Notes: generated by a model not told the origin, from the letters alone. A DNA stretch of 64,000 nucleotides from Odobenus rosmarus divergens (GCF_000321225.1 NW_004451418.1:211226-275225), one strand, 5' to 3'. Counted from the first letter of the stretch, positions 11,830 through 24,405 are shown. Translations and numbers: made by a program.

Positions 11830-12055
11830 TAACACGTGCAATATATACTTATATATTATATATATAATTTATATTTATAAATAAATATATATATAGTTAC
11901 ACTGCACAAGTTGAGAATGAATGGGCTAATATGAGGTTTCCTAGGAAAATGAGTCCAGGACTCCCCCTACTAAACAAAGTATATATTTAAATATATATAT
12001 ATTCATAAATAAAAAAATCTATCTATATATATGTATATATATATAGAGAGAGAGA
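11830..12055. repeat. AT-rich tract with (TA)n runs
   Basis: Two TA-rich patches (about 11830-11898 and 11980-12050) made of TATATA, ATTTATA and AAATAAATATATATA words, ending in a short (GA)n. It is prone to DNA unwinding. No gene is visible. Confidence 0.75.
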
Positions 12056-12084
12056 AGAGATGAAGTAAGAATGGAATGGCACAT

Positions 12085-12266
12085 GGGGGTGCCTGGGTGG
12101 CTCAGCTGGTAAAGCACCCGACTCTCGGTTTTGGCTCAGGTCATGATCTCAGGGTCCTGGGATCGGCCCCCCACATTAGCCTCTGCACTCAGTGGGGAGT
12201 CTGCTTAAGATTCTCTCCCTTTCCCTCTTCCTGCCCCACTCTCCTCTAAGAAAAAAAAAAAAAAAG
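12085..12266 (+). mobile_element. CAN-SINE with target-site duplication
   Basis: Starts 'GGGGGTGCCTGGGTGGCTCAG', ends in a 15-A tail. It is flanked by a 17-bp duplication, AGAATGGAATGGCACAT (12068-12084) and AGAATGGAATGGCGCAT (12267-12283), with one mismatch. Confidence 0.95.
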
Positions 12267-12529
12267 AGAATGGAATGGCGCATAGTACTTCATGCAAACA
12301 TTGTGACAGCTATTCAGAGGGCCAGAAGAGGCAAAGAACAGACAAAATAGGTCACAAAGAGCCTGGCCTCAAACATGTGTTGCTTTGGAGATTAGCATTT
12401 GGTGCCATCACATTCGTCCTCATGCCTGCTAAAAGTCTGGGGTGACCTTTGAAAGTACCAGGGGCCCAATGGCTGGCCATCTATAGGAGAACGTATAAGT
12501 CAAATGCAGGCATAAAATAGTTATAGAAC

Positions 12530-12890
12530 GAAACCCTATGGAGCAAGGAGAATGAACAAAGTACATCCACCTCCAAGAACATTGATGAATCTCACAAACA
12601 TGATAGCGAACAAAGGAAGTCAGATACCAAAGAACATAAAACATATGATTCTATTTATACAAAGCTTAAAAGCAAGCAGAATGAACCAGGGCTGTTACAA
12701 GTTAGGACAGCGGTGACTCCGGGGGTGCTAGTGACAAGAAGGGAGCCCTTGGGTTTCGGGGGCACCAGCCATGCTCTATTTCTTGGTCTGGGAGCTGGTC
12801 ACGCAGTATGTTCACTTTGTGAAAATTGATTGAGCTGTGCACTGTGATTTGTGCTCCCTTTGGTGTGTATGTTACTTAGATGCAGAACTT
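12530..12890 (+). mobile_element. L1M 3' region fragment
   Basis: The stretch 'acattgatgaatctcacaaacatgatagcgaacaaaggaagtcagataccaaagaac..', 'tatgattctatttatacaaagc' and 'gtgcactgtgatttgtgc' follow the L1M ORF2-end/3' UTR pattern ('..aagaagccagacacaaaagagtacatactgtatgattccatttatatgaag'). Confidence 0.6.
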
Positions 12891-13044
12891 ATATAACTAC
12901 CAAAAACCCAAAAGAAAAGAAAACAGAGAAGGAATCCTAGAGCAATGGCAATTGGCAAGATCACGAATATTTCTTAAAGATGCCACACTTCCATATCACT
13001 GCTATTTTCTGAACAATAAAGGGTACAGGGAAATCCAGTTTTTG

Positions 13045-13135
13045 AAAAAAGAGGGGCTTCACCTTGCCAAAGTTACTTCCCTGTGGCTCAATTTTCTCAC
13101 CTGTCAAATGGGGAGCATCTCTGTAGTAAACACAG
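13045..13135 (+). repeat. MIR fragment
   Basis: The stretch 'ttgccaaagttacttccctgtggctcaattttctcacctgtcaaatggggagcatctctgtagta' matches the MIR core. Confidence 0.55.
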
Positions 13136-13369
13136 GTCTCTTCTTCTCCTCTTCATTATTCCTTTTTCTCATTAGGCTTTCTAGTACTCCAAGGTATCTA
13201 TCTTTTCTCTTGAATGTTTCCCCACTCAGCTCCTACCTTCCCTAGTTGTAAGCACTCCTCCACCTCTGCCACCTTTTCAGAAATGTCTTCTCTGTGCTAG
13301 TCTTGTCCGAACACTCATCATGCATCAACTCAGTGCCTCCCAAAGCTCCCCATCAGATGGGTACAAGCA

Positions 13370-13445
13370 CACCACCTCTACTGTACAGATGAGAAAACTG
13401 AACGGAGAATGTCACCAAAGTCGCTCAGCTCATAAAGGGTCTAGC
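13370..13445 (-). repeat. MIR fragment, reverse
   Basis: The stretch 'tactgtacagatgagaaaactgaacggagaatgtcaccaaagtcgctcagctcataaagggtctagctgggg' is the reverse of the MIR core. From 13450 to 14245 no gene is visible; the long minus-strand reading at 13538-14065 has no recognisable domain. Confidence 0.55.
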
Positions 13446-14249
13446 TGGGGCTTCCTATTGAATTGACTGCTTCCGTGGTGTTGCTCTTGTCCACCACAGT
13501 TTTCCATGATGGAAGCACAAAAAGTTAGCCTTACCCTTTAGAGTTGCCGTCTCATCAAAAAATCTGGACCTGCTAAATACCCTCTGAATAAGTGGATGGG
13601 AGGATAGATGGATGGATGAATGAACAGGATTTCAAAGCCCCATAGGCGTGAGCACAGCTGAATCACCCCACCTCCCTGAAAACATGTTAGGGTCCTGGGA
13701 TGTGGGGGGATGAACAGAGGCTCTGGCAAAGGTGGGGAAAGTTCTCCCTGCCTCAGTTCCTGGCTTGGTCTCCACTTGTGAGGCGACCCCAAGTTCTGCC
13801 CAACATGACATGGCAGAGGCACCTGCGTCCCAGTGACATCAGGAGCAGTGCCCAGCTTTACCCTCTGCCCAGACAGAGAATGTAGAGACTGCACTGGCGG
13901 GACCAAAGGGGACAGCCACCTGGGCATGACCGATTCACCATTCAACACCCAGCGAGTGTACCAGCAACATGGGGCAGGAGGGGCTTGGGAAGCAGGGACA
14001 GAAAGAAGACTCTGAAGGAGATGAGGGGTAGGAGCCCAGGTACATTCAGTTCTGATTCTGAACATTTTCAGAATCTACTTGCTTCTCTTCAATGTCAAAT
14101 AAGAATCCAAAGATGATACATATGTATGTCTAGATACATATTGATTTGCAGATGCACATATTTATAAGTATGGATACATAAGTGAATACATGTGTTCACC
14201 AAGCTCACGGAAAGCTGGTAATAAGCTGAGTTATCACTTTAACCTACTT

Positions 14250-14400
14250 GTACTCAAAGTGTGGTCCCCAGCGTCAGCACTATGTGTTAACTTGGAAAAA
14301 TGCTGAGTCTCAGGCCCCACCCTGCAGATGGGGTGGGGCCCAGCAGTTTGTGTTTTAACCAGCCCTTCCAGTAATTCAGATGCAGGCTAACATCTGAGAT
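14250..14400 (-). mobile_element. MER5A-type hAT-Charlie DNA transposon
   Basis: The stretch 'tactcaaagtgtggtccccagcgtcagcac', then 'ctgagtctcaggccccaccctgcag' and 'ggcccagcagtttgtgttttaac' match the MER5A consensus. Strand is by my recollection of the consensus orientation. Confidence 0.65.
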
Positions 14401-16714
14401 CCTTGGCTCTAACCAGGAAAATATGAGGAACAGGTAGCTGAGCAGTAGTTACGGAGCTATTATTCTGATAGTCACTTTAGCAAAGGGAAAAACTTTCAGG
14501 AAATGAAGGGCTCTCAAATGGTTGGTGTATTTTTACTGGGGAAATGTAATCAGGTGAATAGCAAATTAGCCCCAAGGCATCCAGTCCAGCCTGGGGAGAC
14601 CCTCTGAGCTGTCACCCACTCCTCAGGGACGTCCCCCCCCGCAACCCCCCAGTGAGGAAGCCCAGGGCAGACCTCCTCGCCCTCCTGAGTCCCTGGGTGA
14701 AGGAAGCTGTTGCTGAGTCAGGTGACATTAGAAACCAATACATGGGGTGAAAAGGTAGAACCTCGAAGGTGGAGGGTGTACTATAAGATTTGACTTGCTT
14801 CCCACTTATCCCCAGCATCAATATATTCTAGCCTTGTCCTGCTCGCTTAGGTAGTAAGTGTCCCGAATGGGGCAGCAAAGGGTTTCTAACTGACTTCCCC
14901 TTCACGGTGTATCTATCTCTGAATAAGCTACGTGGGTCCATGGGGAGGGACAGGCTTGGGCCCTGACTGGCTACTAGATAAACTTTTCTAGCTCAGAGGC
15001 CTGGCAGATTCAACAAGGCCCACGAGGAGGCCCTCAGGAAGGTCAAAGAGAAATTATCAATCAGTATACAAGAAAAGAGGGAAGAAAGAAGGCAGAAGAC
15101 AGAGGAGAGAATTAGACTGAGAGCTTCCTTCAGGCACCCCAAATGCCAAGTGCCTATTACCATGGTTTGGAGGTGGCTCCTTTTCAAACCTGAGAGCTCC
15201 CCACTGCCCTAAAAGCTCCACACAGCAAACCCATCATCAAGGTTAAATCCCAAACTGTCCAACAGCTAACCCACAATTTTTCAGGAAATTAAAGAATGAC
15301 TCAGGTATGAAGTTGAAAAAGCAAATCTATCTGTTCCCAGCCTATCCGCAGCAGTCACCATGAAAATGTGCCCCACTCCAAAGGGAAACACCCCTGAGGA
15401 GCATTCCTTCACCAGCTCCCCTGCACACTTGCTCCTTATTCTCCCAGGGAGACCTTCTGGAAAACAGAAGCCTGATGGATGAATCCAACCCAAGAGAATG
15501 CTGTCTTCAGACAACCCCCACAGGCCCCAACTGGAAAGGGTTCGTGCAGCAACCAGAGATTTCCTCTCCTCCAGCAAATTTATACTTCATTCTGTTAAAA
15601 TGCCATTTGTTGGCTTCAGCTTGGACTCTCCCCTTCACTCCCCAAGTCTGCAGATGGAAAGACTGGTTTTTAGATAGAGAAAAATCCATTTTTAACCAAA
15701 TCACGAGTAGTCAGTCAAACGCTCGCCCTCCCCAGCGGTCTACAGAAAAGGCACACAGTACACAGAAACTTCTCCCACCTGCCCGGTTCCATCAACTTAC
15801 GAATGACTTTCAACATCCTGACTTTTGAAAGCAGGCTCTAGAAGGTCAGAAGATAGAGTTTGTTACAAGTGGGTCTGTTCATTCTCTGACCAAAGGAAAT
15901 CAGTTTCTTGCTTTTCAGAAGAAAAAGAAAGCATCTTCTGACCCCTCCCTCCCACATACCACTGCTGGTTCCCTCACTCCCTGGCCAGGATCTCAGGCCT
16001 CAAGCCCAACTAATAGAGGATCCTGTTCCCTGGAATTCCTGCCCCTCCCCAAGGGAATTGCTCCCGTCCTAGGTCTTGAACAAAGATTCCACGACGCATG
16101 TTTGATCTCTTCACGCTCCATTTTCATTAGTCCTTCACACTCTCCATCACTTGGAAAAATACAAACAGCATGGTTCAGCTTTAAGGTTAAGAACTGACAG
16201 TCTCCATAAACATTTTTACAATGGAAGTTGACTTATCCACTGCCAGGACTCGGTGTCTGTGGGAGGGGGTGAGGTGGGACGAAGGCATAGTGCGTAGTAG
16301 AAGCCTTCAGCGTCAGAACGAGAGAACAAGAACTGTGCATTAAAAGCGGGTGAGAGAAGCCCCTGTGAATTTGATGGCCAAGACCTGGGTTGATCCATTT
16401 CTGGATAATTAAGGTATCACAGGGAGGGACAGGGAAATCAAGGTGCAGGGTACCCCAGGTATAAATTCCTGACTTAGAGAAAATACAAAGCAATCAATGG
16501 TCCTCAGCTGGGACACTGCCACGCCATGAAGATGAAAAGTAACCTAGGAAGAGCTTATAAAATCATTCTCAGGGTGTTTTAAAAAGAGAGACAGAGGATA
16601 AAATAGATGGGGGCAAGGAAGACCCAGAACTTAACCCTCACTCCACCCTAAACCACCTCAAATATTTAAGAGCTGCTGGGATTCATTTCGAATGGTGTGT
16701 GGGCAGATGAACTT

Positions 16715-16845
16715 CAGGACTTTTATTCATTTGTTCACTCAACATGTAATTATTGAGAGCCAATTACTCTATCCCAAGCACTGGGAATACAACGATTAGA
16801 AGACAGACATCATTCTTGCTTTCATGGAGTTTATAGTTTCCAGCA
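16715..16845 (+). mobile_element. L2 3' end fragment
   Basis: The stretch 'ttcattcatttgttcactcaacatgtaattattgagagcc..ccaagcactgggaatacaacgattagaagacagacatcattcttgctttcatggagtttatag' is the familiar L2-type 'tattgagcacctactatgtgccaggcactg..' sequence. Confidence 0.7.
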
Positions 16846-16991
16846 GGTGTTCCCAAACTTTGCTGCACCTCCTGATGCCCAGGTCACACCCCAAACCATT
16901 TAAATCAGGGTGTCTGGAATAGGACCCAGGCACCAGTACTTTTCAAAGATCTCGGAGTTTCCGTGGTGCCGCCAAATTTGGGAATCACTTA
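16846..16991 (+). mobile_element. MER5A-type hAT-Charlie DNA transposon
   Basis: It begins 'aggtgttcccaaactttgctgcacctcctgatgcccaggtcac' and ends '..gccaaatttgggaatcactt'. The ends are imperfect inverted repeats, as in MER5A. Orientation is uncertain. From 17000 to 19830 I see no gene or clear repeat. Confidence 0.55.
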
Positions 16992-19837
16992 GGATTCTTA
17001 GCTGCGCTGCCATGATTTGCCCAATCTAAGAGCACCAAAGCGTTGCTCATTGCTCATTCTAGCAGCTCCCACTCTGCATTCTGAAGCTCCATGTGTCCAC
17101 AGGACTTCATCCTAATGTCTTCCAAACAAGTGCAAAATTCTGTGTAGCTCCTATGGGAGTTTCCTGACTACAAGTACTAGCCACATTTTTAAACACTGGA
17201 ACACCTCCTATTCCAAACCCTAAATCAGAACACGTTAGCCAGCACATAATCTGATAATGGTGTAAAATATATGAGACCCAGGCCATCCCAGAAACTCTAA
17301 GCCTCTTGGCTGCCATATCTACAAGGTCATTTAGTGGCATAAATCCTGGGAGCAGATTCCCAGCAGGTTTAAATCACCCAATGTCTTTGTTAAGGTAGAA
17401 AAGGAGAACTTGCTTGATAAGCCCTTTCTCTCTGTTCTCTCTGAGTTTTTTATATCCAGTTCCCCTTCAAGCAATCAATGGAAATCCATTATAGTCTTTC
17501 TTGGACCTACTCCTGAATTTTCTTCAATTTAGGAAGGAAACATTACATTAAGTCTTTTTCTGGAAGGCCCCAGGAATGTTCAAAAATGAGAATACAAGAA
17601 AAGAGAAAGAAAAAAGAAGTCTGCTTTGAAGTTGCAATGAATGTGCCGGAAGAAACAAAACAAAATAAAAAAAAAAAAACACCCAAAACCCAAATGATGG
17701 ATCCTGAGAAAAATGTTGCAGAAGAAGGACTTCCCCTGCTTCCCGTTGTGCGTTCTTAAGGCTGAAGTGGTCTCCGCTCAAACCGCCAGAGCCTGCCAGT
17801 TGGCCAACCCAGCGGCATTCCACTATAGAGATTAAAACCAACTTTATGATTGTGGTGCAAATAATAAAGAGCCTGGCAGGGTATCCTTCCAAAATGAAAG
17901 CTCATTTATTTTCCGAGGTGTATAATTTGGTTGTAAATGTTTCCTTTGGGCCAAAACATCCCAGATTGGGTTTTTGCCTGGAACGCATCACGGCTTTGCT
18001 GGAGAAGAATGGACTCCGTGTGGTCCTGCCCCATCCATCCACTCAGGGCATGGAGAGATTCAAGTTGGCCTGCTCTGGCTTTCCGTCTGGCGGCAGAGCA
18101 GAACCAGAGATGAGGAAGCAGGAGGCCCTGGGGCCTGGACTGGCTGCACCAGCCCCCAAGTCCTGGTCCACCTGTGAAATGGACAGGTTCACCACTGGCC
18201 CTCACTCATGCCTGTTTCTGTACCTCTTGATGGAAGTGGAAGATCATTAGGAGCCCTGTTCCCTGCAAGACTTGGCTTTTCTTCCAGGTCTTTGTGTCCT
18301 CATTTTATTTATCTTTTCAAAAAACCATCCTACAAAAATCTACCCAGCAATGACTAATATTTGGATAAAGGCAAAGTCAGATTCTTTCCAGGGTTCGTGT
18401 GCTGACCACACGTACTTGGGGCCATGGTGTGTAGCCAATCTCACCCAAATACAAACAGCTTTCTCTCCTATATAAGCAGCTTCAGAAATAACAGCCCTTT
18501 CTACCAGTTTTGTGTTTATCACCTCTCTTCCTTATATCATATACTTTCACCCTGTCTCCCAGTTGTATCTTCATGGTAAATCCAAAGCCAGTGCTATGCT
18601 TTGTAGATAAAAATATATTTATTCCACTTTCCCCACTCCCAAACATCTTGTGGGATCAGAGGAATGGCATCAAAGCCATCATGCGACATCCCTTCAGGAT
18701 CTCTGAAGTTGTCACTCTAACACGGGGATCAGGGTGCAGGAAGGGGAAAGACGTGGGCTGAAAGGAGAAGCAAAATTTGTCCTAGGGAACATGAGAGGAA
18801 CGCTGGTAGAAATTTGTGTTAAGGGACCTGGCTCAAGTGGTAAAGTTCAATGGCCTCACGTATTATGAAGTCACCTGCTGGGAAATGATGAAGCGTGCTT
18901 TGGCTAAACCTAAGACCCTTCTGAGATTGACCCTGAAGCACTATGTCAGGCAAAATGTTACATTAAAAAAATAGCTTCCTACGGAGTGTAGACACTTCAC
19001 TGCTAAGATGAATGGCCCACCAGCTTGTCAAAATTATATCAAATTTTCCAGTTGATCACGGCCTCTCTGAGTCAGTTCACGCACCACCAACTATGGGCAG
19101 GTCACACTCAGCTTTTTGGATGATCATCTGCTGCTGGACATCAGGCTGCTAATTCAAGTGGAGAAACAAGAAATGTTCTTGAAGGAGAATCAAGGGATTA
19201 AATGCTAGAGAATAAAGGCTTCTGACAATTCATGTACAAAGGAACTTACTAATATGAATGGGGCACCGCAGCCTCAGCCTCCAGTAACCCAGTAGCTGAT
19301 TCCTTCAGCACTTTTTGCTGTCGCCATCAACTGCATGGCCCACCTGGCACTTGGGAAATCAGGTTCATACAGTATTTGGAAACCACAATACTGATGCAGC
19401 ATAGACAAGCCATAGAGGAAATTCTGACTTTCCTCAGTATCAGACTCCCTAAAGTAAGGGATTCAGACAAGGCCTGTTGCAAGAACATCACATTTGCACT
19501 GAGGTTAGAGGGCTTTATTCGAGGACACACGCAACCTACTGAGATAAAAAAGAAACCAAGATCCGACTTTTTGAAAACCATAATTCTTCCCTACTTCACT
19601 ACCTTCTGTCAGTATATCTGAGCCTCTGGGGCTGTAAGTCACTTCCTGTCATGGTCAAGTTACATCTCCTTTATGAAGCTTTCAAGACTGTTCACAGTTC
19701 CCAGGTGCAAACATAGCTTGGCTGAAAATCATTTTGAATTCAGAATATGGTCTACAGAGGTCTGGACAGTGGGTTTTGAGAAATAATTACCCTTCATGCC
19801 TGAGTCTCTCTTTTAAGTTGCTCCTCCTCCTCTGAGG

Positions 19838-19875
19838 TGTGCGCATGCTCGCGCGCGCGTGCACACGCACACACC
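19838..19875. repeat. Alternating purine-pyrimidine tract, Z-DNA-prone
   Basis: GTGTGCGCATGC, a single-base break, then CGCGCGCGCGTGCACACGCACACAC. CG/CA alternation of this length is a classical Z-DNA-forming composition. It contains several CpG in an otherwise CpG-poor intron. Confidence 0.7.
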
Positions 19876-20029
19876 ACATACACCACTTTCCTGACAGAAA
19901 TGCCTGTGGTTCCAACCAAGGCATCTGGTGAAAGTGTCCTGGGTCACTAGAAACCTCTTGACCTGTATAGGCTACAAGCTACATGGTAACTTACTTCATC
20001 ACATGGTCAGAAGTGAATCAGGGGATAGC

Positions 20030-20030
<1 letters not shown>

Positions 20031-20059
<29 letters not shown>
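20031..20059. repeat. (AC)n microsatellite
   Basis: About 14.5 uninterrupted AC units. Confidence 0.9.
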
Positions 20060-20060
<1 letters not shown>

Positions 20061-20497
20061 GGTGACATTTAATAGCACAATGTTTCCTGCTGCTGCTTTT
20101 TTTGGTAAGTTGAAAAGGTTAATTCACAGAGGAGCAAAAATTGCAGATTTGGGCCCCCCTCCTGCCCCTGATGGTCTTTTATTTATTTACTTCTTAAACA
20201 AATCTCTGTTCTACTCCCTCTTTTGCCCTGGGACGGTTAAAAAAAAATCAAAAGAGTAGAACATTTATTACAATGCAGGGGTTGTTGAATGACTGTGAAT
20301 CATTCCACTAAAAAATCAGGTCAAGTTAAGCAGTTTTACATTTAAAAGAAAAAGTAAGATATGAATGGAGAAGCCCTAATTAGTCACTTCCTTCTTATAG
20401 GTCAGGGTGTTGGAACTCAAGAATCTAATCATGGTCAGCTGTTGGCAAGGAGGTCAGTTTTCTCATCTCTAAAATGAATATAAGAATGTCTGCTCTG

Positions 20498-20691
20498 GGG
20501 CACCTGGGTGGCTCAGTCGTTAAGCGTCTGCCTTCGGCTCAGGTCATGATCCCAGCTTCCTGGGATCGAGCCCCGCATTGGGCTCCCTGCTCGGCGGGAA
20601 GCCTGCTTCTCCCTCTTCCACTCCGTCTGCTTGTGTTCCCTCTCTCGCTGTGTCTCTCTCTGTCAAATAAATAAAATTGTTTTAAAAAAAA
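20498..20691 (+). mobile_element. CAN-SINE with perfect 16-bp target-site duplication
   Basis: Starts 'GGGCACCTGGGTGGCTCAGTCG', has the 'TCAGGTCATGATCCCAG' and 'GGATCGAGCCCCGCATTGGG' segments and ends AATAAATAAAATTGTTTTA(n). It is flanked on both sides by identical AAGAATGTCTGCTCTG (20482-20497 and 20692-20707), so it is a relatively recent insertion. Confidence 0.97.
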
Positions 20692-21505
20692 AAGAATGTC
20701 TGCTCTGTCTTCCCAAATCTAATGAAAGCATTTTGGGAAGCACAGTACTAACTGACAGAGCACATTTTACTGAACATGAGCTGTATATATTCAGGGGTTA
20801 CACCATGTGCCGTGGGGTAGAAAAGAGGAGCAGCTACTATCTCTGCTTCCAAGATCCTTTCTCTGTTTTGGCAGGCAGAGGGGGAGTGGGGATGTTTAAC
20901 ATCCTCAGATAATTATATATGAGGAATGATGGAGTCATCACTTAGTGGATGCACAATGCCATAAGGGTTCAGAAATGGCCCGTTTCCACCTTGACAGTTC
21001 ATAGAAAAAACTTTTGCGACTTGTCCAGAATTTTCATAGCTGGAAAGAGGGAGCAAGGCAGTATTAGCCAAGCGAATGGTCTGAGCAGAGAGGCAAAAGA
21101 GCATGGAGAGGGCACAAGGAGGAATAATAGTCCAATTTGGTTGCAAATACAGCCTATAAAGCAAAGGGTGAGAAAATTTGATTAATTCCAGATATGCAGT
21201 TCCTTGATACCTGTTCTGAGGCAAGCAATAGGAGGAGCTTCTGGAGGTTCTTAAGCAAGAGAGGGCAATCGTTTTTAAGGAAATTAATGTATTCTATTTT
21301 AAATAGACAAGAGAAACCAGAATTAAAAATAAGGAGATCTAGGAAGTAAGGACACAGTTCACCACACCAGACAGGGAAGGGGAATGGTCCGCTGGGACAA
21401 ATCAGAATGGGCAGGGAGCCATTTACATGTGGAGCCAAGTACAGAAGGCAGCTTCAGAAGGGTCCTCAATGGTCGAATCTCCTGCAGTTCACACTTTCCT
21501 GCAAT

Positions 21506-21591
21506 CTCCTTTCTTTGAGTGTGGGATGGAGCAAGTAACCTACTTCTACTCCTTTCTTTGAGTGTGGGATGGAGCAAGTAACCTACTTCTA
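21506..21591 (+). repeat. Perfect 43-bp tandem duplication
   Basis: Positions 21506-21548 and 21549-21591 are identical (unit CTCCTTTCTTTGAGTGTGGG.. ending CTACTTCTA). It lies at the start of an old LTR. Perfect identity in a diverged element means the duplication is much younger than the LTR, or is an assembly artefact. Confidence 0.95.
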
Positions 21592-21987
21592 ACAAATAGG
21601 ATATGACAAAAGTGATGGGATGTCACAGAGGTTAGGTTACAAAAGACCATGGGTTTTGTCTTGCTCACGCTCTCTTTCTGGCTTTACTCACTTGTTTGCT
21701 CTGATGAAGTGAGTTGCCATATTTGAGCTGCCCTATGGAGAGGCCCCCACGGCAAGGATCTTTGGGGACCCTCTGCTAACAGCCCGTGAGAACCCGAATC
21801 TTGCCAATAAGCAAGCCAGTAAACCTGGAAGCCAGTCTTCCTCCAGCCATGCCTTGAGATGACTATTGTCCTGTCTGATAAACTCTCAGCCTAAGCTGTG
21901 CCCGAGTGCCTGACCTACAGAAAATGTGAGATAATAAATGTCCTTTTTTAAGCTGCTAAATTTTGGAACAAGAGGTAACTAATACAG
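21592..21987 (+). mobile_element. MaLR-type LTR
   Basis: The stretch 'ggatatgacaaaagtgatgggatgtcac', 'gctgccctatggagaggcccccacggcaagg', 'cctgacctacagaaaatgtgagataataaatgtcc' and the end 'taagctgctaaattttggaacaagaggtaactaatac' follow a common mammalian LTR consensus. The LTR probably begins within the tandem duplication just upstream. No internal viral genes are seen. From 22000 to 23750 no gene is visible. Confidence 0.65.
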
Positions 21988-23756
21988 GGAGGAAGATACT
22001 TAACTGCCATGGAGATGGTGGGGACAAATGCTCTTTGAGATTAAAATCCCAGCCTCATGGCCCAAAGTTGTGCATACTCTTTTATCTAGGCTTTGTCGAT
22101 TTTAGAAATTTTCATTAAAAAAAAAAAAGCCTCTCCACCACCCCCTTCTTCCACTGTTTCCTAGAGCTGATTAAAGAAACGTGACTTGATTTTCAATTTC
22201 AAGCAACTCAGGGGGACATTCCAATAGAAAAATTGGCAGGAAATTAATGTGATACACAGGAGGCAAGGCAGATGCTTCTAAAACTGATACTTAGGTGAAA
22301 CACACCTTTCCTTTTGCCCTCTTTTGATTTTGCATTGGCAGTTTGTTTTTAGGAGCCTGGTAAGGGGGAACTATTCTCTCAGTACAAATGCATTAGTGGC
22401 ACCAAAATACTTGAATGATAGTTAACAAAAACAAAAAACTTGGCTGAGGGATGTTTAAGAAACCGAATTATCACTTCGTTTGTGCTTGAATTACAGTAGT
22501 CTCTAGCAAAGCTAATATAATGTGAACTATGGAATCAACTTCCACGTTAAACCTTTTACATGTGTTTCTCTATATGAAATGTGATTACTTGTAATTAAAT
22601 TCTTTTCACTGGTCTTCTTGCGAGAAAAGCAAATTCTAAAACTGCCTTACCACATAGCTTGCAGGACTTAAGGATATACAATGTCCAAAGAAGTAACCAC
22701 ACTCCATTTCTATTAGCTAAGGCTGTTTTGTTCTTCCCTCCATAATGACATCTTCCACAGTAGTGGGAAACAGAGACTCTGTACTTGAGCTTGACACCTT
22801 GGTGAGAACTTGTGGTCATCATAGTGGTGAGAGACTGCCACCTGCAAATCAGTCCTAGGTGAGCTGTTCTGAGTCAGTTCTCCTGCTCATGGACACTTTT
22901 CATTCTAAAAAAAAAATGAGCTCTGCTTTTAGTACCAGAGGCATATTTTCTTTCTGCTTGAGTTTGCCTCACCCATCTGTGAGTAAAGGGGAAGACAGCA
23001 TACAGTGTGGGTTTGCCCATGGGTGTGACCTTTCTAAACTGCTTAATGGGCTCTCTCTCTCAGGTGCAGGTGGATCATTACCTCCTCCATTGCAGCTGGG
23101 TAATAGACGAACATTCCTTTATGCAAATTCCATGAGCATTGAGGCTTATCTCCATTCCATAAAGGAAATATGTTATCTGGGTAATAGAGAAAGTAAGTCC
23201 ATCTTCCCTTCAAACATCTAACTATTTCAGGGAAACCATACCTGCTACTCTAACTGCAGAAATACTGTGAACTCTAAGTCCTGTATTCCCAATCAAATGG
23301 GTTATAGCAACTTCTACCCAAACTATGTTTTGCTGATTGGTAGCTGGATATATATTCACATATAGGTGCAAAGGGATGCTTTGGGGAAGGACTCAGTTTT
23401 TTCTCAACTACATGTCTTACAATCTGCGAAGTGATGGGCTGCATGGTAATTAACGGTCAGTTGTGGGTCATGCCATGAGACACACCTAATGGTGAGGCAG
23501 GAAGAAGACAAAAAGCTGAGAGCACAGGCTCAAGTGTGGTACGCAGAAGTGGACACACAGAGTCCTAGAAGCATAAGGCACATTGAATAATAAGGTAGGG
23601 AGGGCTAGCCATCCACCAAAAATAGGTACTCCTGCTCCAAAGTGGAGGCAGCCAAGGGATGCACTTGCCAGCCACCTTGCGTCAAGGTATGATTGATGTG
23701 AGCCGAAGTGATGTGTGTCCTTTCTAAGCTGGAACTGTTAAGAAGAAGACAGTGTT

Positions 23757-23967
23757 AGGAAGTCTGGGTGGCTCAGTTGGTTAAGCGTCTGCCTTCGGCT
23801 CAGGTCATGATCCCAGGGTCCTGGGACTGAGTCCTGCACCAGGCTCCCTGCTCAGTGGGGAGTCTGCTTCTCCCTCTCCCTCTGCCTGCTGCTCCCCCTG
23901 CTTGTGCTCTTTCTCTCTTTCTCTGACAAAAAAAAACAAATAAATAAAATCTTAAAAAAAAAAAAAA
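23757..23967 (+). mobile_element. CAN-SINE
   Basis: It has a slightly decayed head ('aggaagtctgggtggctcagttgg'), followed by 'TAAGCGTCTGCCTTCGGCTC', 'GTCATGATCCCAGGGTCCTG', a CT-rich body and 'AATAAATAAAATCTTA(n)'. The flanks AAGAAGACAGTG and AAGATGATAGTG may be a diverged duplication. Confidence 0.93.
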
Positions 23968-23999
23968 GATGATAGTGCCTCCGTCTTGGGTCCCTGAAT

Positions 24000-24140
24000 G
24001 ACTGCATGGAAATGGACACTAAGAAAGCTGAGGATGATAGAAGTTAAGTGCTGTGTCCGAGATCACAGCCAGTTCGTGGCAGAGTGGAGACTCAAACTCA
24101 TTTCTTCTGATTTTCAAGGTAAGAGCTCTTTCTGACAATG
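24000..24140 (-). repeat. MIR fragment, reverse
   Basis: The stretch 'taagtgctgtgtccgagatcacagccagttcgtggcagagtggagactcaaactcatttcttctgattttcaagg' is reverse MIR. Confidence 0.55.
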
Positions 24141-24164
24141 AAAAAGGAACTTTTGCCCCAAGCT

Positions 24165-24405
24165 ACTGTGGTCATAGTGATTGAAAGTATGGACTCTGGG
24201 ATCCAGGCAGCCAGAGTTCAAATCCTGCCTCTACCTCTATTAATTGTGTGACTTGGACAAGTTATTTAACCTTATAGTGTAAAAATAGGGTTAATAATAG
24301 TGCCTGCTCATGGTGTTGTTTTGAGAATTAAATAAATTAACATTCATCACTTGCTTAGAAAAGTGCTTGGCTCATAGTAAGTGCTATGTAAGTGTTTGAC
24401 AAAAA
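24165..24405 (+). repeat. Near-complete MIR
   Basis: The stretch 'ctgggatccaggcagccagagttcaaatcctgcctctacctctattaattgtgtgacttggacaagttatttaacc' and '..gcttagaaaagtgcttggctcatagtaagtgctatgtaagtg' cover almost the full MIR consensus. Confidence 0.85.

Noticed and set aside
13538..14065. 175-codon minus-strand reading
   Set aside because: No recognisable domain; it contains low-complexity stretches from a (GGAT)n repeat and looks like random openness.
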